From Pseudarthrobacter defluvii (GTDB lineage Bacteria; Actinomycetota; Actinomycetes; Actinomycetales; Micrococcaceae): DNA of 64,000 bases. Shown here in pieces: positions 1 to 8,852 of the stretch. The notes below the pieces were generated by a model. That model saw only the letters and a list, made by a program, of their open reading frames with translations, was not told the DNA's origin and did not search any database. Every line of letters starts with the position of its first letter. Position 1 is the first letter of the stretch. The stretch is from positions 682,001-746,000 of the forward strand of contig NZ_CP066362.1 of assembly GCF_030323865.1 (NCBI RefSeq), in the 5' to 3' direction. The translations under genes were made by a program, and so were the position numbers.

Positions 1-1887
1 CCCCGTGGCACCAGCGTGCTGGAGCGGCTGCTCGCCCACGCTGCCGCCGCGGGAAGCTCCCTGCGGCTGCACGTCGACGTCGTGGACCCCTACCCGGCCG
101 GTCCCGGGCATGTCTGGCAGCCGGGGCAGTCCCGGTTGTTCCTCATGAACACCCAGTCCTTCTATCCCACCCTGATTCCCCAGGATCCGGCCCTGCCCGC
201 GCCGGTTGCCGGCACTACGTTCGATCAGTGGCGGGCCAAGCAGCAGCGGGACCCGCTGCCTGACCTCACGGCCGATGAACTGGCGGAACTGGCGGTGCTG
301 GAATCCACTGACTTCCCCAGCCGCGCCCTCTACGGACGCTACCTGTCCAGCACCCTCGCGGAACTGCTGGACAAGGCGCCCGACGGCGTCACGGTCGAAT
401 TCCACCAAACGTCCGCACAGTCGGTGCGCCCCGTGGGGGACGGAACGTACGACGTCGGCCTGGCCACCGGAGCGACCCTCCGCGCCGACTCGGTGGTGCT
501 GGCGCTGGGGCACATTCCGTCCCGCCTTAACCCGGAACAGCGCGAACTGCAGGCATCAGCCGCGCAGCTGGGGTTGCAGTATTTTCCTCCAGCCGTGCCC
601 GCGGACGTCGACTGGGCCCGGATCCCCGCCGGCGAACCCGTCCTGGTCCGTGGCATGGGCCTGAACTTCTTTGACACCATGGGCCAGCTCACCGAGGGCC
701 GCGGCGGGAAGTTCGTTCCCAGCGGCAGCGGCCTGGAGTACGAACCGTCCGGCCAGGAACCGCTAATCATCGCCGCCTCCCGGCGGGGGACCCCGTACCG
801 GGCCAAGGCGGCCCTACCTGGCTATTACGCCCCGTCCATCACGCTGCGCTACCTCACGGAGGCAGCGATCGGGCGGCTGGCCAGGACCGGCATCCGTCCG
901 TCCTTTGACCACGACCTCTGGCCGTTGCTGCACCGGGACGCCCTGTGGGCCTACTACTCAACGCTGGTGCGCTCGCAGCCCGGGGCGGTGCCCGACGCGC
1001 CGGCGTTCCTGGCCGCGCTGGAGGAGGCGCTGCAGCCGCACGCGCACAGCGCTGCCAACTGGGAGGACAGCGTGGAGAGCGTCCTCGCCATCCACGTTGG
1101 GCCCCGGCACCGCCTGGACCTGCCTGGACTTACGGCTCCGCTGGCAGGCCGTTCGTTCGCGTCCCGCGGTGAGCATGACGCGGCAGTGGTGGAGTTCCTG
1201 CTCGACGATGCGCGCCGCTCGGCCCTGGGGGAGGACGACCCCGTCAAGATGGCCATTGGGGCGCTGCACCACGGACGGGCGGTCCTGAAGACAGCAGTGG
1301 CCGACGGCGGCATCACCGATGAGTCGTGGGTCGCCGGGCTGCGTGGCTGGTTCGAGTCCTTCGTTGAGGGCCTGGCCAGCGGGCCGCCGGCGCTGCGGGC
1401 CGAACAGCTCGCCGCCCTGGCACGTGCCGGCGTCGTGAGCTTTGTTGGCCCCGACCCAAAGTTCGGCGTGGACCGGAAAGCGGCGGTATTCACCGCGGCC
1501 TCGCCCTGGGTTGCAGGCCCGCCCGCCACCGCCCGGACCATGGTGGAAGCCCTGGCCCCCGGCAACCGGGTCTCAGCCAACGACTCCCCGGTGCTGGAAC
1601 AGTTGCTGTCTGATGGGCTGGTCCGCCCCAAGCTCATGATGACACCGGAAGGCGCCCCCATCCAGTCCACCGGCCTGGACGTGGAGCCCCACCCCTACCG
1701 ACCGGTGGCCGCCAACGGATCCGTAACGCAGAACCTGTACGTACTGGGACTGCAGTTGTCCTCCGCCCAGTGGGGCACGGCAATCGCCGCCGAGTCGGTC
1801 CAGGCGGCCAGCCCGACATACCGCAGTGGCCAGCGCACCCTCCGCGACGCCGACGAGATCGCGGCCGCCATTCTCAACCGGGCTTAA
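1..1887 (+). CDS. FAD/NAD(P)-binding protein, 5' end missing
   Basis: The reading frame is open from the first base and begins with residues PRGTSVLERLL. This looks like the tail of a GxGPRG dinucleotide-binding motif, so the gene starts upstream of the window; the internal GTG at position 16 is probably not the start. About 628 residues are present. A second Rossmann-type segment (VLALGHIPS near residue 165, then VLVRGMGLNFFD near 215) and a C-terminal NLYVLGLQLSSAQWGTAIAA stretch fit the NAD_binding_9 type of large FAD/NAD(P)-binding proteins of actinobacteria. The family's substrate is generally unknown, so no reaction is assigned. It converges on the nuclease gene to its right, with a hairpin between them. 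Confidence 0.75.
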   Translation, partial: PRGTSVLERLLAHAAAAGSSLRLHVDVVDPYPAGPGHVWQPGQSRLFLMNTQSFYPTLIPQDPALPAPVAGTTFDQWRAKQQRDPLPDLTADELAELAVLESTDFPSRALYGRYLSSTLAELLDKAPDGVTVEFHQTSAQSVRPVGDGTYDVGLATGATLRADSVVLALGHIPSRLNPEQRELQASAAQLGLQYFPPAVPADVDWARIPAGEPVLVRGMGLNFFDTMGQLTEGRGGKFVPSGSGLEYEPSGQEPLIIAASRRGTPYRAKAALPGYYAPSITLRYLTEAAIGRLARTGIRPSFDHDLWPLLHRDALWAYYSTLVRSQPGAVPDAPAFLAALEEALQPHAHSAANWEDSVESVLAIHVGPRHRLDLPGLTAPLAGRSFASRGEHDAAVVEFLLDDARRSALGEDDPVKMAIGALHHGRAVLKTAVADGGITDESWVAGLRGWFESFVEGLASGPPALRAEQLAALARAGVVSFVGPDPKFGVDRKAAVFTAASPWVAGPPATARTMVEALAPGNRVSANDSPVLEQLLSDGLVRPKLMMTPEGAPIQSTGLDVEPHPYRPVAANGSVTQNLYVLGLQLSSAQWGTAIAAESVQAASPTYRSGQRTLRDADEIAAAILNRA

Positions 1888-1892
1888 ACGGC

Positions 1893-1952
1893 GATGCGCC
1901 ATCACTTTGGTCCCTAAACCGGCGGAATAGGAACGAAAAGTGATGGCGCATC
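1893..1952. terminator. Long hairpin between convergent genes
   Basis: A perfect 16-bp inverted repeat has arms GATGCGCCATCACTTT (1893-1908) and its complement at 1937-1952. The 28-nt centre can partly pair further (GTCCCT against AGGAAC). It lies just after the stop of the FAD protein and before the end of the oppositely oriented nuclease gene, so a bidirectional terminator is the simplest reading. No clear U-run follows, and the long outer arms would also suit a dispersed palindromic repeat. Confidence 0.5.
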
Positions 1953-1959
1953 TGCTGTT

Positions 1960-4900
1960 TTAGCCGCGTAGGCAGGCCCGGTACTCGGCCATGGCCTGGC
2001 CGTAGTTCGCCTGGCCCCTGACGTCGGCCGGGCGGGTGGGCTTGACCGGAGGGACGCAGACCGGCTGCGCCGGGGTGTCCGCGCCAACCAGTACGGCAAC
2101 CTTCACCACGGTGCCGGACTCGACGGCGGTGAGCACCACGGTTGCGGTGCCCTCCGCAGCGCCGGCAGGGACCGCCAGGTTCACTGATGCAGCGCCGGAA
2201 GCCACCGGAACAGTGCCGAGCGGCGTCACCGTGCCGGCGGCGTCAGTGAGTGAGGCCTCCAGCACGGTGTTCACAGGGCTGCCCAGGGAGGTCAGGTCCA
2301 GCTTGGATACTGCCAGGGTGATGGGCTCTCCGGGCTTGACCCCGGCGGCCGTGGTGTTGGTGACAGCCACGGAACGGCGGGCGAAATCCGGGGAGAGGGG
2401 GCTGCTCTTCTGCAGGTAGCCGATCCAAGCGTCCCGGTCCACCAGCCCGGAATCCCGGGTGTTGGTGCCTTCAGTGAAGACCCGGAAGTTGTCCCCACCG
2501 GTTGCCAGGAAGCTGAATGTGCCCACCCGGTAGGACTTCGCCGGGTCCAGCAGATCGCCGTTCACCCGCACCGAGGTGATCCGGTCACCGGCCGCGCGGG
2601 CGGCGTCGTAGGTGTAGTTCACGTTCTTTGACAGGCCCAGCTGCAGGTAGGCGCGGCTGGGAACCGAGCCGTCCGGGTTGGTCTGCCACTGCTGCTCCAG
2701 GAGCGTCTTGAACTGCGCACCGGTCAGGGATGTGGTCCACAGGTTGTTCACGAACGGGAGCACCGCGTTGGCCTCGGCGTAGGTGATGGTGCCGTCCGGT
2801 GCGTAGTAGAGCTCATTGCGCAGGCCGCCGGCGTTCACGACGCCGATCTCCGCACCGCCGAGGTCGGCGGATTTCAGCGAATCAAGCAGCGAGTCGGCCA
2901 CCAGGTTGCCCAGGGTGGATTCGCTGCCGCGGTCATCGCGCTTGGCAGTGCCGGTGGCATCCGTGGTGAACGCGGTGGTGATGTCCTTGGTAATCGACCC
3001 GACGGGCTGGTTGCCAACGACGGCGGCATCTGCCAAGGCCTTCTTGACGATGGCGTCGACGGCGGCCACGCGCGGGTAGGCGGCAACCAGGTCCGCGGCA
3101 GGATCCGTGCTGCGCTTGACGTTCCCGGCCTTGTACGCGGCCACCTCCTTGGTGGCGGTGTCCACGGTCAGCTGGATCTGGCCCACATTTTCGCCGTAGT
3201 TGCCGGTCTGCACGATGGGCCGGGTCTTGCCTGCCACGCCGGGAACGGGGGCGTCCCAGGCGTATTCCTTGTGCGTGTGGCCGGTGAAGATGGCATCCAC
3301 CTCGGGGGACGTCTCGGTGACCAGCCTGGCGAAAGGTCCGCCGGCTGCCACTTCCTGTTCAAGGGTGGCGCCTTCCACCACGCCGGAGCCGGCGCCGTCG
3401 TGATCCTCAACGATGATCACGTCGGCGAGCTTATCCGCCGAGATCTTCGCGGCTGCCCGGTTGATCGCCTCGACGGGGTCGCCGAAGTCGAGGTCGCCGA
3501 TGCCGGCCGGCGTCACCAGGGACGGAACTTCCTGGGTAACGGTGCCGATCACGGCCACCTTGATCCCGTTCATGTCCAGCACGGTGTACTCCGGCAGGAC
3601 CGGTTCGGTGGTGCCCTTCTTGTAGACGTTGGCGCCCAGGTAGGGGAACTTGGCGTTGGTGCCGCCGGCAATGACGCGGTCGCGCAGGTCCGCCCAACCG
3701 CCGTCGAACTCGTGGTTGCCTACGGCCGATGCCTTCAGCTCCAGGGCGTTCAGCACGTCGATGGTGGGCTGGTCCTTGGCAACCGCGGAGGCGAACAGGG
3801 AGGCGCCGATGTTGTCGCCCGCGGACAGGAACGCCGTGGCACCGGGAGCAGCCGCAGCGCGCAGCTTCTCGATGGTGCCTGCCGCCTGCACGGTGTTGGT
3901 GTCGATCCGGCCGTGGAAATCGTTGATGTTCAGGAAGTTCAGGTCAACGCTGGCAGGTATGGAGGGGAGGTTCAGGCCCACCACCACGGGGTCGTGGTCG
4001 CTGGCGCGGAACTGGTCCGGGGCGTAGTAATTGGTGATGTTGCTGTTGTAGCGGCTGTACTCCAGGGCCACGGATTCAACGGAGTTGATGTTCCAGATGT
4101 CCGCACCGGATACCACCGCATTGGCGGCGGGCGAGGCCAGGATGTGGTCCAGGGAGCCCGCCAGGCCCCCAAACAGGTAGGAGTGCTTGGCCGAGCCGTC
4201 GGCGTTCTTCGCCTTGTCATCCTGGTTGACGTAGCCGGCCCCGGTCAGGACGTTGATGGGATCTTCCTTGCCGTACGAGTTGAAATCGCCGATCAGGAAG
4301 ACCTTGTCCGTGCCCTTGGTGGCCTGCAGGGAGTTGGCAAAGTCCAGCAGGGACGTGGCCTGGGCCGTGCGGGCGAGGTTGGAGGCGCCTTGGCCCTTGT
4401 CCGCGTCATCCGGCGTTGCGGCCGAGCCCTTGGACTTGAAGTGGTTGGCGATGGCAATGAACTCGCTGCCGGCAGCGCCGCCCACGGGCTTGAACACCTG
4501 GGCCAGCGGTTTGCGGGCGCTGGCGAAGGCAACGGTGTCGTTGTGGATGATCGATTCACCGACAGGTTCTGCAGCGGCCTTCTTGTAGATGAACGCAGTG
4601 CGGATCATGTCCTCGTCCGCCAGCGGCGGAGCGTTGGCAGGCGTGCGGACGTAGTCCCAGATACCGGGGGTGGGAATGTTCAGTGCCTCGACCAGCTTGG
4701 CCAGGGCGTCGTCGCGGTCCTTGCCGAACTGCGCGGAGTTTTCGACCTCCATCAGGGTGACCACGTCGGCGCCGGACTTGCTGATGGCGGCAACGATCTT
4801 GTCCTGCTGGCGCTTCAAGTTCTCGGCGTTGGCCGCACCGCGGGCGTTGCAGCCGCCGCGGACGGTGATCGGGTTGCCGGCCCGGTCCTCGTAAAAGGTG

Positions 4901-6498
4901 CACCCGGACAGGGTGTCGCCCGTAGTGGGGAAGTAGTTCAGCACGTTGAAGGAGGCGATCTTCAGGTTGCCGCCCACAGCTGCGGGAGCCGCGGTGCGGG
5001 TGGCGCCGAAGCTGGCCGGCTGGACCGTGGACTTGTTGGCCTCGGTCAGGTGGGTCAGGGGCTGCAGCTTCCAGGAGTTGTTGGCGTAGCCGAGCACCAC
5101 GTTGGTGGTGAAGCTGACAGGCGAGCCCACCCGCACGGGGTCCGTGGTGGTGAGGTACGGCAGGACCTCGGCCTTGGTGGTGGCGTCCTTGAGGAAGTTG
5201 GTGCTGGCACCGTCGTCCAGCTTGATGCCGCGTGCCGCGTTCTCCGCCGCGACGGCGGTGTACTCCGCCGAGCCGTACGGTGCCACGGCGGTGGGCTGCT
5301 CGAGCGGGGTGGTCCCGCCTGCGAGGCCGATCTCGCCGTACTGGTTCAGGCTGTAGTTGTCGCTCACCGTCAGGGGGCCCTGCGGCGCCAGCAGCATGCC
5401 TTCCAGCGACTCGCGGAAGGTTTCCGTGGCGGGGAGGGTGAAGATGGTGGGCTTGACCTCGGGTGCGGCGTCGGTCAGCTTGGTAAGGCCCGCTGCCGCC
5501 GTGACGTTGAGCTGGGTCATCCCGTAGTACTCTGCCACGGTGCCGGTCACCTGGACGTAGTCGCCTGCCTGCACCGAACCCACCGTGGCAGGGGAGTAGA
5601 CAAAGATGCCGTCGGATGCGGCATGGTTGGTGGCCGTGAGGTCGCCGCCGGTGCCCGGGGTCTGGATGTAGTAACCATTGAGGCCGCCGGTGGGGAACGC
5701 TGCAGTGACCTTGCCCTGGGTGGTGACGGCTGCGCCTGTCAACGGGCTTTCCGTCCCGGTGCCCTGGATTTCGGCGATGGTTCTGGCAACTGGGTCAGGG
5801 GCCGGCGTGGGGTTCGGCGCGGGAGCAGCACCGCCGGTGGACGTCGGCGTGATGGCGGCGCTGAGGGTGAAGTCTGCGGTGTTGTTGTTGCTGTCCGCGC
5901 CGGCGCTCCTGTTGAGGCTCTTCACATCGGTGTTCGAGGCGGGCGCCGTGGCGGCCTGGGTCTCAAAGGTGTTCGAGGTTCCGTAGCCCAGGAGGTCGGC
6001 TACGCCTGCGGTTTCCACCACTGAGCCGGTGGGAAGTCCGACGGCGGTGGGCTGCTTGGCGAGCACGATGGTGCCGGAGGCGCCGGCGAAGTTCAGGGCG
6101 CCGGCCACGAGGTCGGGCTTGGGCAGGTCGGCGCCGTTGGCGCCGTTGCTGCCGCCCTGCACCAGGTAGTAGCCCTTGGCCGGGATGGATCCCGCGAGGG
6201 CGGCCACCCCGCTTGGCGCCGCCGTGCCGCTGCCGGAGCGGTACTGCACGGACCAGCCGTCAAGGGACACCGGAGCGTCGGAGGTGTTGTAAAGCTCCAC
6301 GAATTTGTTCTTGTAGGCGGCGCCGCTGCTGCCGCCGCTCAGGTAGGCCTCGTTGATCACAACGGGGGAGGTGCCGGCCGCGGCTGAGACCTCCGCGGCT
6401 GTGTTGTCCGCAATCGCCGGCACAGCTGCCAGCGGGGTTGCGATAAGCCCCGCCGACAACGCTGTGCCCAGCGTCAACTTCCATGTTTTTTGATGCAT
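1960..6498 (-). CDS. Secreted ExeM/NucH-type nuclease fused to 5'-nucleotidase
   Basis: This 1512-residue exported protein combines two hydrolases. An N-terminal signal peptide (about residues 1-30) is followed by a lamin-tail-like domain (VVINEAYLSGG, about 45-150). Next is an OB-like segment (about 240-340). An endonuclease/exonuclease/phosphatase domain follows at about 510-840 (LKIASFNVLNYF, IGDFNSYGKEDP, ASDHDPVVVGL). A calcineurin-like phosphoesterase starts near 860 (INDFHGRID, GNHEFDGG, GHTHKEY). The 5'-nucleotidase C-terminal domain spans about 1185-1340 (GNLVADSLL, ATGGDNFRVF), and a beta-rich tail closes the protein. Such proteins degrade extracellular DNA and then dephosphorylate the nucleotides, releasing phosphate and nucleosides; this role is inferred from the families. 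It appears monocistronic. Confidence 0.85.
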   Translation of the reverse strand: MHQKTWKLTLGTALSAGLIATPLAAVPAIADNTAAEVSAAAGTSPVVINEAYLSGGSSGAAYKNKFVELYNTSDAPVSLDGWSVQYRSGSGTAAPSGVAALAGSIPAKGYYLVQGGSNGANGADLPKPDLVAGALNFAGASGTIVLAKQPTAVGLPTGSVVETAGVADLLGYGTSNTFETQAATAPASNTDVKSLNRSAGADSNNNTADFTLSAAITPTSTGGAAPAPNPTPAPDPVARTIAEIQGTGTESPLTGAAVTTQGKVTAAFPTGGLNGYYIQTPGTGGDLTATNHAASDGIFVYSPATVGSVQAGDYVQVTGTVAEYYGMTQLNVTAAAGLTKLTDAAPEVKPTIFTLPATETFRESLEGMLLAPQGPLTVSDNYSLNQYGEIGLAGGTTPLEQPTAVAPYGSAEYTAVAAENAARGIKLDDGASTNFLKDATTKAEVLPYLTTTDPVRVGSPVSFTTNVVLGYANNSWKLQPLTHLTEANKSTVQPASFGATRTAAPAAVGGNLKIASFNVLNYFPTTGDTLSGCTFYEDRAGNPITVRGGCNARGAANAENLKRQQDKIVAAISKSGADVVTLMEVENSAQFGKDRDDALAKLVEALNIPTPGIWDYVRTPANAPPLADEDMIRTAFIYKKAAAEPVGESIIHNDTVAFASARKPLAQVFKPVGGAAGSEFIAIANHFKSKGSAATPDDADKGQGASNLARTAQATSLLDFANSLQATKGTDKVFLIGDFNSYGKEDPINVLTGAGYVNQDDKAKNADGSAKHSYLFGGLAGSLDHILASPAANAVVSGADIWNINSVESVALEYSRYNSNITNYYAPDQFRASDHDPVVVGLNLPSIPASVDLNFLNINDFHGRIDTNTVQAAGTIEKLRAAAAPGATAFLSAGDNIGASLFASAVAKDQPTIDVLNALELKASAVGNHEFDGGWADLRDRVIAGGTNAKFPYLGANVYKKGTTEPVLPEYTVLDMNGIKVAVIGTVTQEVPSLVTPAGIGDLDFGDPVEAINRAAAKISADKLADVIIVEDHDGAGSGVVEGATLEQEVAAGGPFARLVTETSPEVDAIFTGHTHKEYAWDAPVPGVAGKTRPIVQTGNYGENVGQIQLTVDTATKEVAAYKAGNVKRSTDPAADLVAAYPRVAAVDAIVKKALADAAVVGNQPVGSITKDITTAFTTDATGTAKRDDRGSESTLGNLVADSLLDSLKSADLGGAEIGVVNAGGLRNELYYAPDGTITYAEANAVLPFVNNLWTTSLTGAQFKTLLEQQWQTNPDGSVPSRAYLQLGLSKNVNYTYDAARAAGDRITSVRVNGDLLDPAKSYRVGTFSFLATGGDNFRVFTEGTNTRDSGLVDRDAWIGYLQKSSPLSPDFARRSVAVTNTTAAGVKPGEPITLAVSKLDLTSLGSPVNTVLEASLTDAAGTVTPLGTVPVASGAASVNLAVPAGAAEGTATVVLTAVESGTVVKVAVLVGADTPAQPVCVPPVKPTRPADVRGQANYGQAMAEYRACLRG

Positions 6499-6902
6499 CC
6501 GCTCTTACTTTCATTGAGGTGTCCCGGGTGGGTGGCCCGGGAGGGTGCGTCCGGTTGTACCGGTCGGACCAGGTGCGCAGTCCGGCTCCTGGTCAAGTGG
6601 GTGGTCCGGCTCATGACAGCAGCACTGAATGAACGCAAGGTGGCTGGCGCGTGCATTCGGCGGGACGTTCCCCAGCGGAACGCCCCGCCTTCCGGTACTG
6701 GCTTCCCCAACCCGTACCGGAAATGCTGTTGGCGGGAGTGATGATGCCGGCAAACACGCAGGTGTGCCGGCAATCACAAACGATACCGGCGGGTAGCCTT
6801 CCGGCGGTGCTTTGGCAGGGGTTAGTCCAAAGAATTTACGTCCCGGCAACAGGGATCATCCGCAGTCGCGCCCGCTGGCGCCGAAGCAGTGGGGTTAAAA
6901 GC
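6499..6902. other. Intergenic region upstream of the nuclease
   Basis: About 400 bases separate the nuclease start from the terminator of tRNA-Ser. It must contain the minus-strand promoter of the nuclease, but I could not pick a convincing -35/-10 pair. I looked specifically for PHO-box repeats because the product could scavenge phosphate, and found only one isolated GTTCATT on the minus strand. Short open frames on both strands have no plausible start context, and I regard them as non-coding. Confidence 0.5.
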
Positions 6903-6939
6903 AAAAACCCCTGGCGGCCGTTTCCGGCTGCCAGGGGTT
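6903..6939 (-). terminator. Intrinsic terminator of tRNA-Ser
   Basis: On the minus strand, AACCCCTGGC pairs perfectly with GCCAGGGGTT (10 bp, + coordinates 6906-6915 and 6930-6939). The hairpin is followed by a run of five U. It sits directly downstream of the minus-strand tRNA-Ser gene. Confidence 0.8.
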
Positions 6940-6945
6940 CCCTTG

Positions 6946-7033
6946 CGGAAGGTAAGAGATTCGAACTCTTGGTACGGGGTTACCGCACACTGGTTTTCAA
7001 GACCAGCTCCTTCGGCCGCTCGGACAACCTTCC
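6946..7033 (-). tRNA. tRNA-Ser (anticodon TGA)
   Basis: On the minus strand the acceptor GGAAGGT pairs with ACCTTCC and is followed by discriminator G. The anticodon stem-loop reads CTGGT-CTTGAAA-ACCAG, giving anticodon TGA. A long variable arm and the T-loop GTTCGAATC are present, as expected for a class II serine tRNA. The CCA end is not encoded. A terminator follows immediately. Confidence 0.95.
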
Positions 7034-7141
7034 TCAGCTAGTAGTGTTTCATAGGCACTTGCCTGCAACAAAACAGGCCGGAGAAGGTGCCCGGTGCACA
7101 CTGGTTGCAGCCAGGATTTGAGTCAGGAACGGGAGAGGTCC

Positions 7142-8125
7142 ATGAAAGCCGTCTACATTTCGGAGCCGGGCGGCCCGGAGGTGCTGGAAGTCCGGGACGT
7201 GGATGCCCCCGTGCCCGGCCAGGGTGAAGTGCTGATTGATGTGGTGGCGGCCGGCCTCAACCGCGCCGATGTGCAGCAGCGCCGCGGGTTCTACCCGCCG
7301 CCGCCCGGCGCCTCCGAAGTTCCCGGGCTGGAGGTTTCCGGCAGGATCGCCGGCTTCGGCCCCGGCGTCAGCAAGCCGTTCTCGCTGGGGGACAAGGTGG
7401 TGGCCCTGCTGGCCGGCGGTGGCTATGCGCAACAGGTGGCCGTTCCGGCCGAGCAGGTGCTGCGCGTGCCTGAGGGGGTGGACCTGGTCACGGCGGCAGC
7501 CCTCCCTGAGGTGGCCGCCACGGTTTACTCCAACCTGATCATGACGGCGCAGCTGCAGCCGGGCGAAACGGTCCTCATCCACGGTGCCACCGGAGGGATC
7601 GGCACCATGGCCATCCAGCTGGCCAAGGCGTTCGGTGCCAAGGTGGCCACGACGGCCGGCACCGAGGAAAAGGTCAGCACTGCCAAAGCGTTCCTCGGGG
7701 CGGACATCGCCATCAATTACAAAGAGGAAGACTTCCCGGAGAGCCTTCGGCGGCAAAATGACGGCAAGGGCGCGGACGTCATCCTGGATGTGGTGGGGGC
7801 CAAGTACCTCCAGCAGAATGTGGATGCCCTGGCGGACTATGGCCGCCTGGTGGTGATCGGCCTGCAGGGCGGGGCCAAGGGCGAGTTGGACCTGGGGCTG
7901 CTGCTGAAGAAGCGGGCTGCCGTGGTGGCTACAGCCCTGCGGCCGCGTCCGGTGGCGGAAAAGGGCGCCATCATGACCGCCGTCCGTGACGCCGTGTGGC
8001 CGCTGGTGGCCGATGGAAGGATACGCCCGCTCGTTGCCAAAACCTTCCCGCTGGACCAGGTCAGTGCGGCCCACCGCTACTTTGACAGCGGCGACCACGT
8101 GGGCAAGGTCCTGCTGGTCATGTAG
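7142..8125 (+). CDS. NAD(P)H-quinone oxidoreductase, zinc-independent MDR type
   Basis: This 327-residue protein belongs to the quinone oxidoreductase (PIG3/QOR) branch of the medium-chain dehydrogenase/reductase family. It is predicted to reduce quinones with NADPH in the cytoplasm. The start MKAVYISEPGGPEVLEV is typical; EVPGLEVSGRI marks the catalytic domain and GATGGIGTMAIQLAKAFGA the Rossmann nucleotide loop near residue 148. The cysteine and histidine ligands of the zinc-dependent members are absent. I chose ATG 7142 because GGGAGAG lies about 8 nt upstream and homologues begin with MKA; the frame extends further upstream to 7094. The physiological substrate cannot be told from sequence. 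Confidence 0.85.
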   Translation: MKAVYISEPGGPEVLEVRDVDAPVPGQGEVLIDVVAAGLNRADVQQRRGFYPPPPGASEVPGLEVSGRIAGFGPGVSKPFSLGDKVVALLAGGGYAQQVAVPAEQVLRVPEGVDLVTAAALPEVAATVYSNLIMTAQLQPGETVLIHGATGGIGTMAIQLAKAFGAKVATTAGTEEKVSTAKAFLGADIAINYKEEDFPESLRRQNDGKGADVILDVVGAKYLQQNVDALADYGRLVVIGLQGGAKGELDLGLLLKKRAAVVATALRPRPVAEKGAIMTAVRDAVWPLVADGRIRPLVAKTFPLDQVSAAHRYFDSGDHVGKVLLVM

Positions 8126-8138
8126 CAACTCCCGTTGC

Positions 8139-8220
8139 ATACCCGGTATTGCGCCCGGAAGTCTTGGGCGTTACGCTGACCATACGCGGTATGCACAGGT
8201 CTTGGGGGCCTGTGCATACC
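8139..8220. promoter_or_regulatory. Palindromic operator cluster upstream of padR
   Basis: The 121-bp gap before padR holds ATACC-C-GGTAT at 8139-8149. It also holds a perfect 12-bp inverted repeat, GGTATGCACAGG (8188-8199) and CCTGTGCATACC (8209-8220), separated by 9 nt. The GGTAT/ATACC half-site recurs in both. PadR regulators commonly repress their own operon through such dyads, so this is the likely autoregulatory operator. A transcription attenuator is less likely, because no U-run follows. Confidence 0.6.
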
Positions 8221-8246
8221 GACAATGACCAGCCCGGGGGAGCACC

Positions 8247-8852
8247 ATGTCGATACGCCACAGCCTCCTCGCCCTGCTGCAGGACCAGCCGCGTTACGGC
8301 TACCAGCTTCGGGTCGAGTTCGAGAACCGCACCGGAGCCACCTGGCCCCTGAACATCGGACAGGTGTACACCACCCTGGACCGGCTGGAACGCGATGCCC
8401 TGGTGGCCAAGGAAGGCGACGACGGCGAAGGGCACGTGGTGTACAGCATCACCCCCGCCGGAAAAGCGGAGGTGCGCAGCTGGTTCGCGGCTCCGGTGGA
8501 GCGGAACAACCCGCCGCGGAATGAGCTGGCCATCAAGCTCGCCCTCGCCGTCACGCTGCCCGGCGTGGACGTGCAGGCGATCATCCAGGCCCAGCGGGTG
8601 GCATCCATCCGGGCCCTTCAGGACTACACCAAGGCGCGCCGTGACACCGCGGCCAACCAGAGGGCCGGCGACACCGCCTGGCTCCTGGTCCTGGATTCGC
8701 TGATTTTCCAGACCGAGGCGGAGGTCCGCTGGCTGGACCTCTGCGAGGCCAGGATGGTCCAGCAGGCACAGGCCTCCGCCACGGGGCCGGCCCGGAAACT
8801 GTCCAACGGGGCCACGGAAGACGCCCCGCTCAACGCGGACAGCCGCCGGTGA
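8247..8852 (+). CDS. PadR-family transcriptional regulator
   Basis: This 201-residue protein has the PadR winged helix at the N-terminus: ALLQDQPRYGYQLRVEFE followed by NIGQVYTTLDRLERDALV (residues 7-55), with the beta wing near 65-75. The C-terminal half is a predicted helical dimerisation domain of the Vir_act_alpha_C type. It is the first gene of a three-gene unit whose other members encode an ABC transporter. Its stop overlaps the transporter start by four bases, which implies translational coupling. It probably represses the operon until a drug-like or peptide ligand binds; the ligand is not predictable. GGGGGAG lies about 7 nt before ATG 8247. Confidence 0.9.
   Translation: MSIRHSLLALLQDQPRYGYQLRVEFENRTGATWPLNIGQVYTTLDRLERDALVAKEGDDGEGHVVYSITPAGKAEVRSWFAAPVERNNPPRNELAIKLALAVTLPGVDVQAIIQAQRVASIRALQDYTKARRDTAANQRAGDTAWLLVLDSLIFQTEAEVRWLDLCEARMVQQAQASATGPARKLSNGATEDAPLNADSRR

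Noticed and set aside
3271..6024. 917-residue open frame on the + strand opposite the nuclease gene
   Set aside because: It is antisense to strongly recognisable nuclease/nucleotidase domains and is Gly/Val/Arg-rich without motifs, a usual artefact of high GC.
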